A stretch of DNA of 64,000 nt from JACMOY01 sp038322575 (GCA_038322575.1 JBBQGB010000005.1:1-64000); one strand, 5' to 3'. Positions 33,102-41,945 are shown, counted from the first letter of the stretch. Made by a program: numbers and translations. Notes: generated from the letters alone by a model not told the origin.

Positions 33102-34415
33102 TCACCCGCGTCGGTGGTCGACGATGCGGCGGGCCTTGCCGAGGCTGCGCTCGATGGTCGCCGGCGGAACCACGCGAACCGTCGCGCTGACGCCGATGCG
33201 ATGCTTGATGCGCGTCGCGAGCGCCGCACCCAGCGACGCCCTGGTCCGCTCGTCCAGGTCGGTGCCCGACTCGACCACGACGGTCAGCTCGTCCATGCGC
33301 CCCAGCCGCGACAGCTCGCACTGGAAGTATGGCGACAAGCCCGGGACGCCGACGACGAGCTCCTCGACCTGGGTGGGGAACACGTTCACCCCGCGGACGA
33401 TCATCATGTCGTCGGTGCGACCGGTGAACCGCTGCAGCCGGCGCATGCCCGCCCGGGCCGTGCCGGGCAGCAGCCGGGTCAGATCCCTGGTGCGGTATCG
33501 GATCACCGGCATCGCCCACCGGCTCAGCGACGTCAGCACCAGCTCACCCACCTCGCCGTCGGCGACCGGGTCGTCGGTCAGCGGGTCGACGACCTCGGGG
33601 AAGAAGTGGTCCTCCCACAGGTGCAGCCCGTCCTTGGTCTCGACGCACTCCTGCGCCACGCCCGGCCCCATCACCTCGGACAGGCCGTACACGTCGACCG
33701 CGTGCAGCCCGCCGCGCTGCTCGATCTCGGAGCGCATCGCCTCGGTCCACGGCTCGGCGCCGAAGACACCGACCTGCAGCGACGAGGTGGCCGGGTCGAC
33801 CCCGGTGCGCTCCAGCTCGTCGAGGATCGTGAGGAAGTACGACGGCGTCGCCATCACGACCCGCGGCGCGAAGTCGGTGATGAGCTGCGCCTGGCGCTCC
33901 GTCATGCCCCCCGACACGGGGATCACGGTGCAGCCCAACGCTTCTGCGCCGTAGTGCGCGCCCAGCCCGCCCGTGAACAGGCCGTACCCGTACGCGACGT
34001 GGACGGCGTCACCGGGCCGGGCGCCGGCCGCGCGCAGCGAGCGCGCCATCAGGGCGGCCCAGGTGCGCAGGTCCTGCGCGGTGGAGCCGACGACGGTGGG
34101 CCGTCCGGTGGTGCCGGAGGACGCGTGGATCCGGGCCACCTGCTCGCGCGGCACCGCGAACATGCCGAACGGGTAGTTGTCGCGCAGATCGGCCTTGGTC
34201 GTGAATGGTAGGTGCCGCAACGACTCCAGCGTCGTGAGGTCACCGGGGGCCCACCCGAGCCGGTCGAGCGCGGCCCGGTAGTGGGGCACGTTCTCGTAGG
34301 CGTGCGCCAGGGTCCAGCGCAGCCGGTCCAGCTGGTGGCTGCGCACCCGGTCGACCGACCAGCGCTCGGCATCGTCGTGCAGGTCGGGCCGGGGCTCGAT
34401 CACGGGCAGGGTCAC
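33102..34415 (-). CDS. paaK: Phenylacetate-CoA ligase
   Basis: 437 residues. It activates phenylacetate with ATP and CoA, the first step of its aerobic degradation. The adenylate-forming signature SSGTTGRPTVVG is near residue 95. YGYGLFTGGLGAHYGAEALG, AEPWTEAMR and the C-terminal DMMIVRGVNVFPTQVEE match PaaK-type enzymes. Its ATG overlaps the stop of paaI by 4 bp. Only ligase and thioesterase are present here; ring epoxidase and later enzymes are not in the window. Confidence 0.95.
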   Translation of the reverse strand: MTLPVIEPRPDLHDDAERWSVDRVRSHQLDRLRWTLAHAYENVPHYRAALDRLGWAPGDLTTLESLRHLPFTTKADLRDNYPFGMFAVPREQVARIHASSGTTGRPTVVGSTAQDLRTWAALMARSLRAAGARPGDAVHVAYGYGLFTGGLGAHYGAEALGCTVIPVSGGMTERQAQLITDFAPRVVMATPSYFLTILDELERTGVDPATSSLQVGVFGAEPWTEAMRSEIEQRGGLHAVDVYGLSEVMGPGVAQECVETKDGLHLWEDHFFPEVVDPLTDDPVADGEVGELVLTSLSRWAMPVIRYRTRDLTRLLPGTARAGMRRLQRFTGRTDDMMIVRGVNVFPTQVEELVVGVPGLSPYFQCELSRLGRMDELTVVVESGTDLDERTRASLGAALATRIKHRIGVSATVRVVPPATIERSLGKARRIVDHRRG

Positions 34416-34816
34416 GGCGCCTCCGTCGGTCGAGCCAGCGAGCGCGACCGCCCGCGGAACAGCGCGACCACGCTGCCGTCGTCCGCCGTCGTCACCCGGA
34501 CGTCGGTCAGCCCGCTGCGGCCGAAGACCAGCTGCTCGCTCGCCTCGGCGACCAGGACGTCACCCAGGCGGGCGGGCGCGACGAACGTGATGTCGGCCCC
34601 GGCGGCCACGGTCACCGGGCCGTGGCTGTTGCAGGCCACGGCGAAGGCCGAGTCGGCGAGGGTGAACACCAGCCCGCCGTGCGCGATGTCGTGGCCGTTG
34701 ACCATGGTCGCGCCGACCGTCATGCGCAGGGTGGCCCGGCCGGGCCCCCAGTCCAGCAGCTCGATGCCCAGCGCCGCGCTCGCGACGTCGGCGGCCCACA
34801 TCGCCTCGACGCTCAC
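34412..34816 (-). CDS. paaI: PaaI-type hotdog thioesterase
   Basis: 134 residues from GTG 34816. The hotdog fold shows GHDIAHGGLVFTLADSAFAVACNS, the 4HBT/PaaI signature with the conserved HGG, and the strand GADITFVAPARLGDVLVAEA. PaaI hydrolyses stalled ring-hydroxylated phenylacetyl-CoA esters and so frees CoA. Coupled to paaK downstream (4-bp overlap) and to the membrane-protein gene upstream (4-bp overlap). Confidence 0.93.
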   Translation of the reverse strand: MSVEAMWAADVASAALGIELLDWGPGRATLRMTVGATMVNGHDIAHGGLVFTLADSAFAVACNSHGPVTVAAGADITFVAPARLGDVLVAEASEQLVFGRSGLTDVRVTTADDGSVVALFRGRSRSLARPTEAP

Positions 34817-35205
34817 CGGTCGCGGTCCGGCAGGACGAGGTGCAGCACGAAGCCGACGACGCTGACGACCACGGCGGCCAGCACCGCGGTGGGCCAGAAC
34901 TGGTCGATCCGCAGGGTGAGCGGGGTGTGGCCCGACAGCCACGACGTGAGCTCGAGCATCGCGGCGTTCACGACGAACGTGAGCAGGCCGAGGGTGAGGA
35001 CGTAGAACGGGAAGGCCAGGGTCTTGACCACCGGCTTGACTACGGCGTTGACCACACCGAACAGCACCCCGATCAGCAGATAGGTCAGCACCGTGCCGCC
35101 GGGGGTGTCGGTGGCCCGCCCGCTGACGGTGACGCCGTCGACCAGCACGGTGGCGACCCAGATCGCGACTGCGTTGACGACGACCTTGACGACGAAGGAC
35201 GGCAT
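34813..35205 (-). CDS. Phage holin family IV-like small membrane protein (Mycobacterium-type DUF)
   Basis: 130 residues from ATG 35205 with four hydrophobic segments: VVVNAVAIWVATVLVDGV, TVLTYLLIGVLFGVVNAVV, FPFYVLTLGLLTFVVNAAML and AVLAAVVVSVVGFVLHLVL. The spacing matches the four-helix family annotated as phage holin superfamily IV, which in chromosomes is a widespread integral membrane protein of unknown role. No lysin or other phage gene is near, so a phage origin is unlikely. First gene of the paaI-paaK operon and divergent from hisC. Confidence 0.85.
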   Translation of the reverse strand: MPSFVVKVVVNAVAIWVATVLVDGVTVSGRATDTPGGTVLTYLLIGVLFGVVNAVVKPVVKTLAFPFYVLTLGLLTFVVNAAMLELTSWLSGHTPLTLRIDQFWPTAVLAAVVVSVVGFVLHLVLPDRDR

Positions 35206-35226
35206 GCCGCCATGGTGCCCGCCGCC

Positions 35227-35232
35227 TACAGT
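35227..35232 (+). promoter_or_regulatory. -10 box, leaderless promoter of hisC
   Basis: TACAGT ends 7 nt before ATG 35240. Confidence 0.55.
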
Positions 35233-35239
35233 GGCGTCC

Positions 35240-36352
35240 ATGACCCAGGTCCCGGCAGCGGCGGAGGGACCCGTCGTGCGCCTGCGGGACGTGCTGTCGG
35301 GAGTGCCGTCGTACGCGCCGGGCCGCCCGCCGTCCGCGGGCTCGGGTGGGCGCACGTTCAAGATCTCGTCCAACGAGAACCCCTACCCCCCGCTGCCTGC
35401 GGTGCTCGAGGTGGTCGCCCGCGCGGCGCGCGGGATGAACCGCTACCCCGACCTGGCCGCCACCGAGCTGACCGCGGCCCTGGCTGATCACCTCGGGGCG
35501 AGTCCCGAGAACGTCGTGACCGGCACGGGCAGCGTCGGGGTCCTGGGCCAGATCGTCGCTGCCACCTGCGGCCCCGGCGACGAGGTCGTCCACGCCTGGC
35601 GCTCGTTCGAGGCCTACCCGATCGTGGTGCAGCTGTCGGGGGCGCGCGGGGTCCCGGTGCCGCTCACGGCGCAGGCCCGGCACGACCTGCCGGCGATGGC
35701 CGCCGCGGTCACCGAGCGCACCCGCCTGGTGCTGGTCTGCAGCCCGAACAACCCGACCGGTCCGGCCGTGCACGCTGCCGAGCTGGACGTCCTGCTCGCC
35801 GCCGTGCCCACGGACGTCGTCGTGGTCGTCGACGAGGCCTACACCGAGTTCGTCCGCGACCCGGACGCGCCGGACGCCCTGGCGCTGCAGCGCTCGCACC
35901 CCAACGTCGTGGTGCTGCGCACCTTCTCCAAGGCGTACGGACTGGCCGGGTTGCGCGTGGGGTACGCGGTGGCGCACCCGCTGGTGGCCGAGGCGCTGCG
36001 CAAGACCGCGGTGCCGTTCGGCGTCTCGACCATCGCCCAGGACGCCGCCGTCGCCTCGCTGGCCGCCGGGGCAGAGCTGGCCGAGCGGGTCGACGCTCTC
36101 GTGCTCGAGCGCGACCGGCTGACCGAGGCGCTGCGGGCCCAGGGGTGGACGTTGCCCGACACCCAGGCCAACTTCGTGTGGTTCCCCGTGGGCGACCGTA
36201 CGCCGGCGCTCGCGGCGGCCTTCGACGCGGCGGGTCTGGCGGTGCGGCCGTACGCCACCGACGGCGTCCGGGCGACGATCGGCGAGCCCGAGGCGGGTGA
36301 CCGGTTGCTCGAGGTGGCCGCGGCGTTCGGTCCGGATGCGCCGAACGGGTGA
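35240..36352 (+). CDS. hisC: Histidinol-phosphate/aromatic aminotransferase
   Basis: 370 residues. Fold type I PLP enzyme with FKISSNENPYPPLPAVLE, VVTGTGSVGVLGQIV, CSPNNPTGPAV, VVVDEAYTEFV and the PLP lysine in RTFSKAYGLAGLRVGYA. It converts imidazole-acetol phosphate to histidinol phosphate, or makes aromatic amino acids as the second-copy Pat/HisC2 does in actinomycetes. No other his genes are nearby, so the Pat role is a real alternative. It is leaderless. Confidence 0.92.
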   Translation: MTQVPAAAEGPVVRLRDVLSGVPSYAPGRPPSAGSGGRTFKISSNENPYPPLPAVLEVVARAARGMNRYPDLAATELTAALADHLGASPENVVTGTGSVGVLGQIVAATCGPGDEVVHAWRSFEAYPIVVQLSGARGVPVPLTAQARHDLPAMAAAVTERTRLVLVCSPNNPTGPAVHAAELDVLLAAVPTDVVVVVDEAYTEFVRDPDAPDALALQRSHPNVVVLRTFSKAYGLAGLRVGYAVAHPLVAEALRKTAVPFGVSTIAQDAAVASLAAGAELAERVDALVLERDRLTEALRAQGWTLPDTQANFVWFPVGDRTPALAAAFDAAGLAVRPYATDGVRATIGEPEAGDRLLEVAAAFGPDAPNG

Positions 36353-36382
36353 ATCCGCGCGCGTCTGGGTGACTAGGCACTA

Positions 36383-36532
36383 ATGATGATTCCCCTGTCG
36401 GCCGAGGAGACGTACGATCGCCAAAGCGTTACTGTTGGTCAACACGTGTTGCTCACAGTGGTGACTGAGCACGGCGACAACGGGATCTTCCGCGAGCTGG
36501 ACGACGCAAGGGGGTGGCAGGGTGAGGTCTGA
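36383..36532 (+). CDS. Candidate small protein upstream of the Pro/Thr-rich gene
   Basis: A 49-codon frame starting MMIPLSAEETYDRQSVT and ending GWQGEV. It overlaps the next gene's GTG start by 11 bp. It fills what otherwise would be a leader of 169 bp. Third-position G/C is about 78 percent, below the >90 percent of its neighbours in the first half but near normal in the second. I do not recognise it. It could be a small coupled protein or a leader peptide. Confidence 0.35.
   Translation: MMIPLSAEETYDRQSVTVGQHVLLTVVTEHGDNGIFRELDDARGWQGEV
36440..36451. promoter_or_regulatory. Perfect 12-bp palindrome upstream of the Pro/Thr-rich gene
   Basis: CAACACGTGTTG, perfect and comparatively AT-rich, 70 bp before GTG 36522. 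Possible transcription-factor site; it lies inside the candidate small ORF. Confidence 0.35.
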
Positions 36533-38069
36533 CGCGACGCGCGGCAGTCGAGCGCGCTCTGCCGGCGCCCGCGGTGCCGTGCCTGCCGTCGCGCTCGCCG
36601 CCGTCTCCTCACTCACCCTCACCGGAGTCGCGCTGCTCAGCTTCACGATGCCGGGCGCTGACCCGCGGCCCGAGGCGTTCAGCGAAGGACTGCGGGCTCC
36701 CGGCCAGGTGCGGGTCATCGTCGCGACGACGCCGGCGGGTGCGGTCCGCCGCGCCCCGGCCACCACGCGGCCCGGCCCGCCGACCCCGATCTTCCCCTCG
36801 ACGTCCGCGTCCTCAGCCCCCCCGGCGCCGGTCGGGCCCTCCACGCCGCCCGGCTCGTCACCGGCTCCCGCGGGTCCGATCGCGCCACCGGTGGTGCCGG
36901 TCGTGCCCACGGTGGTTCCGGTGGTCGGTCCGCCCCCCGTGCCGGTGCCGACCGCCACGACCCCGCCGGTCGTCGTCCCACCGCCCCCGGCGCCCGCCCC
37001 CTCGCCGGCCGTCACCCCACCGCCGGCCGGTCAGCCGCCGCTCGGTCAGCCGCCGGTCGTGTCCGCTCTGGGCCAGCTGTCGGTCTCGCAGTCGGCGCGC
37101 GCCAGCCACCTGGTGGTCAAGGCCCTGAGCGACGCACTGGTCGAGATGCTGCAGGGCAGCGAGCAGGGCGTCGTGTCCCCGTCGCTGCGGCAGGCCCTGG
37201 ACGCCCCGGTGCAGCAGGCGGTCGCGGCCGCAGCCGTGCTGTCGCAGACCGCGACCCAGTCCCTGCTCGACACCAACGCCTCGGCTTCGCCCGACCAGGT
37301 CGCGGCGGTCGCCGACGCCTCGTTCCGCGAGAACCTCGGCCCGCAGCTGGTGACGTCGGTGCTGCCGGTGGTCACCGCGTCGCTCGGCCCGGGCGCGACG
37401 AACGACAAGCCCGTCCTGCCGCGCATCATGGCCGTCAACCAGCTGGTGACGAGCGCCATCGGCCGGGCCAGCGACAGCGTCGCCGACGTGACCGCGACCA
37501 CGGTCGTCGCCCAGGTCACCGCCTCGGTCACCACGCCGTCCCCGACAGTGCCGGTGCCCAGCCCGACGTCGACCGAGCCCGTGCCGACGCCGACCACCAC
37601 CGAGCCCGCGCCGACGCCGACCACCACCGAGCCCGCGCCGGCCCCGACGACCACCGTCCCCACGGCGAGCCCGACCGACCCGGTGCCTACCCCGACCGCG
37701 ACCGGCCCGGCGCCCAGCCCCACGGCGACGGACCCCGCCCCGAGCCCGACGGCGACCGACCCGACCGCGACCGGCCCCGCGCCGGGCCCGACGACGAGCG
37801 ACCCCGCGCCGAGCCCGACGACGGCCGACCCCGCGCCGAGCCCGACGACGACCGACCCCGCGCCGAGCCCGACGACGGCCGACCCCGCGCCCAGCCCCAC
37901 GACGGCCACGACGCCGCCCAGCCCGACCCCGACGGACTCCGCGAGCACGTCGGACGACGGGCCCGGGCTGAGCGACCTGGTCGAGCAGAGCATCAGCAGC
38001 AGCCCGCTGGCGGTGCCGCCGACGTCGACCCAGTCGCCCGGCCACGGCCGCGGCCACCACAGGGGCTGA
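36522..38069 (+). CDS. Membrane-anchored or secreted Pro/Thr/Ser-rich protein
   Basis: 515 residues from GTG 36522. A basic N-terminus is followed by one hydrophobic segment (AVALAAVSSLTLTGVALLSF) acting as signal or anchor. A Pro-rich stretch is next (to about residue 180), then a folded-looking helical middle of about 170 residues (ASHLVVKALSDALVEMLQGSEQGVVSPSLRQALD in parts). Last is a long tail of PAPSPTTxD repeats. The tail probably spans cell wall as a stalk. No LPxTG motif is present. The middle domain is not recognised. Confidence 0.8.
   Translation: MRSDATRGSRARSAGARGAVPAVALAAVSSLTLTGVALLSFTMPGADPRPEAFSEGLRAPGQVRVIVATTPAGAVRRAPATTRPGPPTPIFPSTSASSAPPAPVGPSTPPGSSPAPAGPIAPPVVPVVPTVVPVVGPPPVPVPTATTPPVVVPPPPAPAPSPAVTPPPAGQPPLGQPPVVSALGQLSVSQSARASHLVVKALSDALVEMLQGSEQGVVSPSLRQALDAPVQQAVAAAAVLSQTATQSLLDTNASASPDQVAAVADASFRENLGPQLVTSVLPVVTASLGPGATNDKPVLPRIMAVNQLVTSAIGRASDSVADVTATTVVAQVTASVTTPSPTVPVPSPTSTEPVPTPTTTEPAPTPTTTEPAPAPTTTVPTASPTDPVPTPTATGPAPSPTATDPAPSPTATDPTATGPAPGPTTSDPAPSPTTADPAPSPTTTDPAPSPTTADPAPSPTTATTPPSPTPTDSASTSDDGPGLSDLVEQSISSSPLAVPPTSTQSPGHGRGHHRG
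37773..37907 (+). repeat. 27-bp tandem repeats coding for D-PAPSPTT-A units
   Basis: Four in-frame copies of a 27-bp unit (37800-37826, 37827-37853, 37854-37880, 37881-37907), each starting GACCCCGCG and coding nine residues, with a diverged fifth copy at 37773-37799. More degenerate units run upstream to about 37560. Such repeats usually vary in number between strains. Confidence 0.85.
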
Positions 38070-38097
38070 CTGCGCGCTGCCCCTGGGGTTTCCCGGG

Positions 38098-38103
38098 TAC
38101 GTT
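38098..38103 (+). promoter_or_regulatory. Possible -10 box of the bkd operon
   Basis: TACGTT just after the end of the Pro/Thr-rich gene; would give a leader of about 130 nt before GTG 38243. No clear -35. Confidence 0.35.
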
Positions 38104-38242
38104 GTCACCAGCGAGTCCTGACCCCGCCACACCCGGCGGACGGACGCACCCAGCGTGGGGCCTTCACCGCCCTCGAGGGGACACCACAGGTCAGCTCCGT
38201 CCCCGGGCGACCCTCGGTGGCGGACGGACGAAGGAGAGCACC

Positions 38243-39433
38243 GTGACCGACAACGCCGTCGGACGCCCGGACACCGTGACCTCACCGGGCGCCACCGCGC
38301 CGGGCGTGAGCACCGTGGACGGCGGCCCCGACCTCGTGCAGCTGCTGAGCCCCGAGGGTGAGCGCGTCGAGCACCCCGAGTTCACCCCCTACGCCGCGGC
38401 CCTGACCCCCGAGGACCTGCGCGGCTTCTACCGCGACCTGGTGCTCGTGCGGCGCGTGGACACCGAGGCCACCGCCCTGCAGCGCCAGGGCGAGCTCGGC
38501 ATCTGGGCCAGCCTGCTCGGGCAGGAGGCCGCCCAGGTCGGGTCGGGCCGGGCCCTGGCCCCGCAGGACTACGCGTTCCCCACCTACCGCGAGCACGGCG
38601 TCGCCTGGTGCCGCGGGGTCGACCCGCTGAACCTGCTGGGCCTGTTCCGCGGCGTCAACCACGGGGGCTGGGACCCGCACGAGAAGAACTTCCACCTCTA
38701 CACGATCGTCATCGGCGCCCAGACGCTGCACGCCACCGGCTACGCGATGGGCATCCAGCGCGACGGCGACGTCGGCACCGGTGACCCCACCCGCGACGCC
38801 GCGGTGATCGCCTACTTTGGGGACGGCGCCACCGCCCAGGGCGACGTCAACGAGGCCTTCGTCTTCGCCAGCGTCGAGAACGCGCCGGTCGTCTTCTTCT
38901 GCCAGAACAACCAGTGGGCGATCAGCGCCCCGAGCGAGCGGCAGACCCGCATCCCGCTGTTCCGCCGGGCCGCCGGCTTCGGGTTCCCCGGCGTGCGGGT
39001 CGACGGCAACGACGTCCTCGCGGTGTACGCCGTCACGCGCGCCGCGCTCGAGCGCGCCCGCAGCGGCAACGGGCCCACGTTCGTCGAGGCCTACACCTAC
39101 CGGATGGGCGCCCACACGACGTCCGACGACCCGACGCGATACCGCGTGGCGGCCGAGGTCGACGTCTGGAAGGACCGCGACCCGATCATCCGGCTGCGCG
39201 CCCACCTCGTGTCGACCGGCGCCGGCGACGACGCGTTCTTCGCGGCGGTCGAGGCCGAGAGCGACGCCCTGGCCGCGCGGGTGCGCGAGGGGTGCCTGTC
39301 GATGGTCGACCCCGACCCGCACACGATGTTCGACCACGCGTACGTCGACCCGCACCCGCTGGTCGACGCCGAGCGGGCCGAGTTCATCGCCTACCACGAG
39401 GGCTTCGAGAACCTCGAGGGGGCGACCCGCTGA
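38243..39433 (+). CDS. bkdA: 2-oxo acid dehydrogenase E1 component, alpha subunit (branched-chain type)
   Basis: 396 residues from GTG 38243, with AAGGAGAG 5 nt upstream. The thiamine diphosphate motif is YFGDGATAQGDVNEAFVFASV, followed by PVVFFCQNNQWAIS. The active-site region TYREHGVAW and the phosphorylation-loop-like YRMGAHTTSDDPTRYR are typical of BCKDH/PDH E1-alpha. It decarboxylates branched-chain 2-oxo acids with its beta partner to make acyl-CoA starters. Its stop overlaps the E1-beta ATG. The symbol follows the actinobacterial bkdABC order; pyruvate as substrate cannot be excluded. Confidence 0.92.
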   Translation: MTDNAVGRPDTVTSPGATAPGVSTVDGGPDLVQLLSPEGERVEHPEFTPYAAALTPEDLRGFYRDLVLVRRVDTEATALQRQGELGIWASLLGQEAAQVGSGRALAPQDYAFPTYREHGVAWCRGVDPLNLLGLFRGVNHGGWDPHEKNFHLYTIVIGAQTLHATGYAMGIQRDGDVGTGDPTRDAAVIAYFGDGATAQGDVNEAFVFASVENAPVVFFCQNNQWAISAPSERQTRIPLFRRAAGFGFPGVRVDGNDVLAVYAVTRAALERARSGNGPTFVEAYTYRMGAHTTSDDPTRYRVAAEVDVWKDRDPIIRLRAHLVSTGAGDDAFFAAVEAESDALAARVREGCLSMVDPDPHTMFDHAYVDPHPLVDAERAEFIAYHEGFENLEGATR

Positions 39434-40416
39434 TGGCCCAGATCACGCTGGCCAAGGCCATCACCAGCGGGCTGCGCGCCGCCATGGACGCCGACCCCAA
39501 GGTCCTGCTGATGGGCGAGGACATCGGCACCCTCGGCGGGGTCTTCCGGGTCACCGACGGGCTGGCCAAGGACTTCGGCGAGCACCGCGTCATCGACACC
39601 CCGCTGGCCGAGTCCGGCATCATCGGGACGGCGATCGGACTGGCGCTGCGCGGCTACCGCCCGGTCTGCGAGATCCAGTTCGACGGCTTCGTCTACCCCG
39701 CCTTCGACCAGATCGTCAGCCAGCTGGCCAAGATGCGGGCCCGCTCGCTCGGCGACATCGCCCTGCCCGTCGTCGTCCGCATCCCGGTCGGCGGCGGCAT
39801 CGGCGCGGTCGAGCACCACAGCGAGAGCAACGAGGCGTACTTCGCCCACACCGCGGGCCTTCGGGTCGTGTGCTGCTCGGACCCCGTCGACGCCCACTTC
39901 ATGATCCAGCAGGCCATCGCCAGTGACGACCCCGTCATCTTCTACGAGCCCAAGCGGCGCTACTGGGAGAAGGCCGACCTGCCCGAGGCGATGAGCCTCG
40001 CGGACGCCATGCCGCTGCACCGGGCGCGGGTGCTGCGTGAGGGCACCGACGTCACGCTCGCGGCGTACGGCCCGATGGTCAAGACCTGCGTCGAGGCCGC
40101 GACGGCCGGCGCCGACGAGGGACGCAGCCTCGAGGTCGTCGACCTGCGCTCGCTCTCGCCGCTGGACGTCGACACGCTGGCCGCCTCGGTCGAGAAGACC
40201 GGCCGGCTGGTGGTCGTCCACGAGGCGCCCACCTTCCTCGGCATGGGCGCCGAGATCGCCGCGCGCATCACCGAACGCTGCTTCTACAGCCTGCAGGCTC
40301 CCGTGCTGCGGGTCGGGGGGTACGACATCCCGTACCCGCCGAGCAAGCTCGAGGAGGAGTTCCTGCCCGATCTGGACCGGGTGCTCGACGCCGTCGACCG
40401 CTCACTGAGCCACTGA
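39433..40416 (+). CDS. bkdB: 2-oxo acid dehydrogenase E1 component, beta subunit
   Basis: 327 residues. MAQITLAKAITSGLRAAMDADPKVLLMGEDIGTLGGVF is the usual opening with the Glu that activates thiamine diphosphate. RVIDTPLAESGIIGTAIGLAL, EIQFDGFVYPAFDQI and the C-terminal transketolase domain with VVDLRSLSPLDVDTL follow. It forms the alpha2-beta2 tetramer with the preceding product. Coupled by a 4-bp overlap. Confidence 0.95.
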   Translation: MAQITLAKAITSGLRAAMDADPKVLLMGEDIGTLGGVFRVTDGLAKDFGEHRVIDTPLAESGIIGTAIGLALRGYRPVCEIQFDGFVYPAFDQIVSQLAKMRARSLGDIALPVVVRIPVGGGIGAVEHHSESNEAYFAHTAGLRVVCCSDPVDAHFMIQQAIASDDPVIFYEPKRRYWEKADLPEAMSLADAMPLHRARVLREGTDVTLAAYGPMVKTCVEAATAGADEGRSLEVVDLRSLSPLDVDTLAASVEKTGRLVVVHEAPTFLGMGAEIAARITERCFYSLQAPVLRVGGYDIPYPPSKLEEEFLPDLDRVLDAVDRSLSH

Positions 40417-40430
40417 GCAAGGGGAAGCAC

Positions 40431-41927
40431 GTGTCGGATCTGCAGCGCTTCCGCCTCCCCGACGTGGGTGAGGGCCTGACCGAGGCCGAGATCGTCAGCT
40501 GGCGGGTCGCGGTCGGCGACGTCGTCGGCATCAACGACGTCCTGGTCGAGATCGAGACGGCCAAGTCGCTCGTCGAGCTGCCCTCGCCGTACGCCGGCAC
40601 CGTCGCCGAGCTGCTCGTCGCCGAGGGCCAGACCGTCGCCGTCGGGACGCCGATCATCGCGGTGCGACCCGTCGGCGCGGCCGTGGCCCCCGAGCAGCCC
40701 GCCGGCCCGCCGGCCGCGCTGCCGGGCGTGCCCCCGGCGGCCACCGAGGTCGCCGTCGCACCGGCCGACGTCCCGGTCGAGCCGGGCTTGATCGGCGGCC
40801 CGGCGCCCGGTGGTCGCACGTCGGTGCTGGTCGGGTACGGCCCGCGCACGACGTCGGCGGTCCGGCGTCCGCGCAAGGCCAACGTCGACTCGCTGGCCGA
40901 GCGACAGGTCAAGCCCCAGCGGCACGGCGGCTTCGAGATCGGCCGGATCGTCGAGCCGCGGCTGGCCGAGGAGGCCGACGCCCCGCGGCCCGAGCCGCAC
41001 CGGCGTCAGCACCAGCTGGCGCACGCCCGGGCCGCCACCGGCGCCGCGGCGGGCGCCCACGGTCAGGTGCTGGCCAAGCCGCCGGTGCGCAAGCTGGCCA
41101 AGGACCTCGGTGTCGACCTGCGCGACCTGACCCCCACCGGCCCGCTCGGCCGGGTCACCCGCGACGACGTGCTGGGGGTCGGCACCGCATCGGCCGACCC
41201 GGAGGTCCCCACGTCCACCGGCTCAGCGCGCGAGACGCGGGTGCCGGTCAAGGGCGTGCGCAAGGCGACGGCCGAGGCGATGGTGGCCAGCGCCTTCTCG
41301 GCGCCGCACGTCACCGAGTTCGTCACCGTCGACGTCACCCGGACGATGAAGCTGGTCGAGCGGCTGCGCTCCCACCGCGACTTCGCCGACGTCAAGGTCT
41401 CACCGCTGCTGCTCGTGGCCAAGGCGCTGCTGATGGCGGTGCGGCGCAACCCCGGGGTCAACGCCTCGTGGGACGCGGCGTCCGGCGAGATCGTCGTCAA
41501 GCACTACGTCAACCTCGGGATCGCCGCGGCCACCCCCCGCGGGCTCGTCGTCCCCAACGTCAAGGACGCCGACACCCTGTCGCTGCACGACCTGGCCGCC
41601 GCGTTCGGCGAGCTCGTGGCGACGGCTCGCGAGGGGCGCACCCAGCCCGAGCAGATGGCCCGGGGCACGATCTCGATCACCAACGTCGGGGTCTTCGGGG
41701 TCGACACCGGGACGCCGATCCTGCCCCCGGGCGAGGCCGCGATCCTCGCGTTCGGCGCCGTTCGGGCCAAGCCGTGGGTGCACAAGGGCAAGGTCGTCCC
41801 GCGCCAGGTCACCACCCTCGCCCTCAGCTTCGACCACCGGATGGTCGACGGCGACCTCGGCAGCCGGTTCCTGGCCGACGTCGCCGCCGTCCTCGAGCGC
41901 CCCGACACCGCCCTGCTCTGGACCTGA
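40431..41927 (+). CDS. bkdC: Dihydrolipoamide acyltransferase (E2) of the 2-oxo acid dehydrogenase complex
   Basis: 498 residues from GTG 40431, with AAGGGGAAG upstream. One lipoyl domain at the N-terminus carries the lipoylated Lys in EIETAKSLVELP. A Pro/Ala-rich linker is followed by the peripheral subunit-binding domain (PPVRKLAKDLGVDLRDLTPTGPLGRVTRDDV). The catalytic domain ends with SFDHRMVDGDLGSRFL, holding the DHRxxDG acyltransfer motif. It forms the core of the complex and passes acyl groups to CoA. No E3 gene follows, so a lipoamide dehydrogenase elsewhere must serve it. A strong palindrome after the stop ends the operon. Confidence 0.95.
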   Translation: MSDLQRFRLPDVGEGLTEAEIVSWRVAVGDVVGINDVLVEIETAKSLVELPSPYAGTVAELLVAEGQTVAVGTPIIAVRPVGAAVAPEQPAGPPAALPGVPPAATEVAVAPADVPVEPGLIGGPAPGGRTSVLVGYGPRTTSAVRRPRKANVDSLAERQVKPQRHGGFEIGRIVEPRLAEEADAPRPEPHRRQHQLAHARAATGAAAGAHGQVLAKPPVRKLAKDLGVDLRDLTPTGPLGRVTRDDVLGVGTASADPEVPTSTGSARETRVPVKGVRKATAEAMVASAFSAPHVTEFVTVDVTRTMKLVERLRSHRDFADVKVSPLLLVAKALLMAVRRNPGVNASWDAASGEIVVKHYVNLGIAAATPRGLVVPNVKDADTLSLHDLAAAFGELVATAREGRTQPEQMARGTISITNVGVFGVDTGTPILPPGEAAILAFGAVRAKPWVHKGKVVPRQVTTLALSFDHRMVDGDLGSRFLADVAAVLERPDTALLWT

Positions 41928-41945
41928 CCTGACGCGACTCCTCAG

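Noticed and set aside
34813..35205. Prophage remnant because of the holin-like protein
   Set aside because: No lysin, integrase or structural phage genes nearby; the family is a common chromosomal membrane protein in actinobacteria.
36380..37015. 211-codon Gly/Thr-rich minus-strand frame
   Set aside because: It is the antisense of the Pro/Thr-rich repeats; low-complexity artefact.
37560..37907. CRISPR array
   Set aside because: Repeats are directly adjacent, in frame and code for Pro/Thr-rich sequence; there are no spacers.
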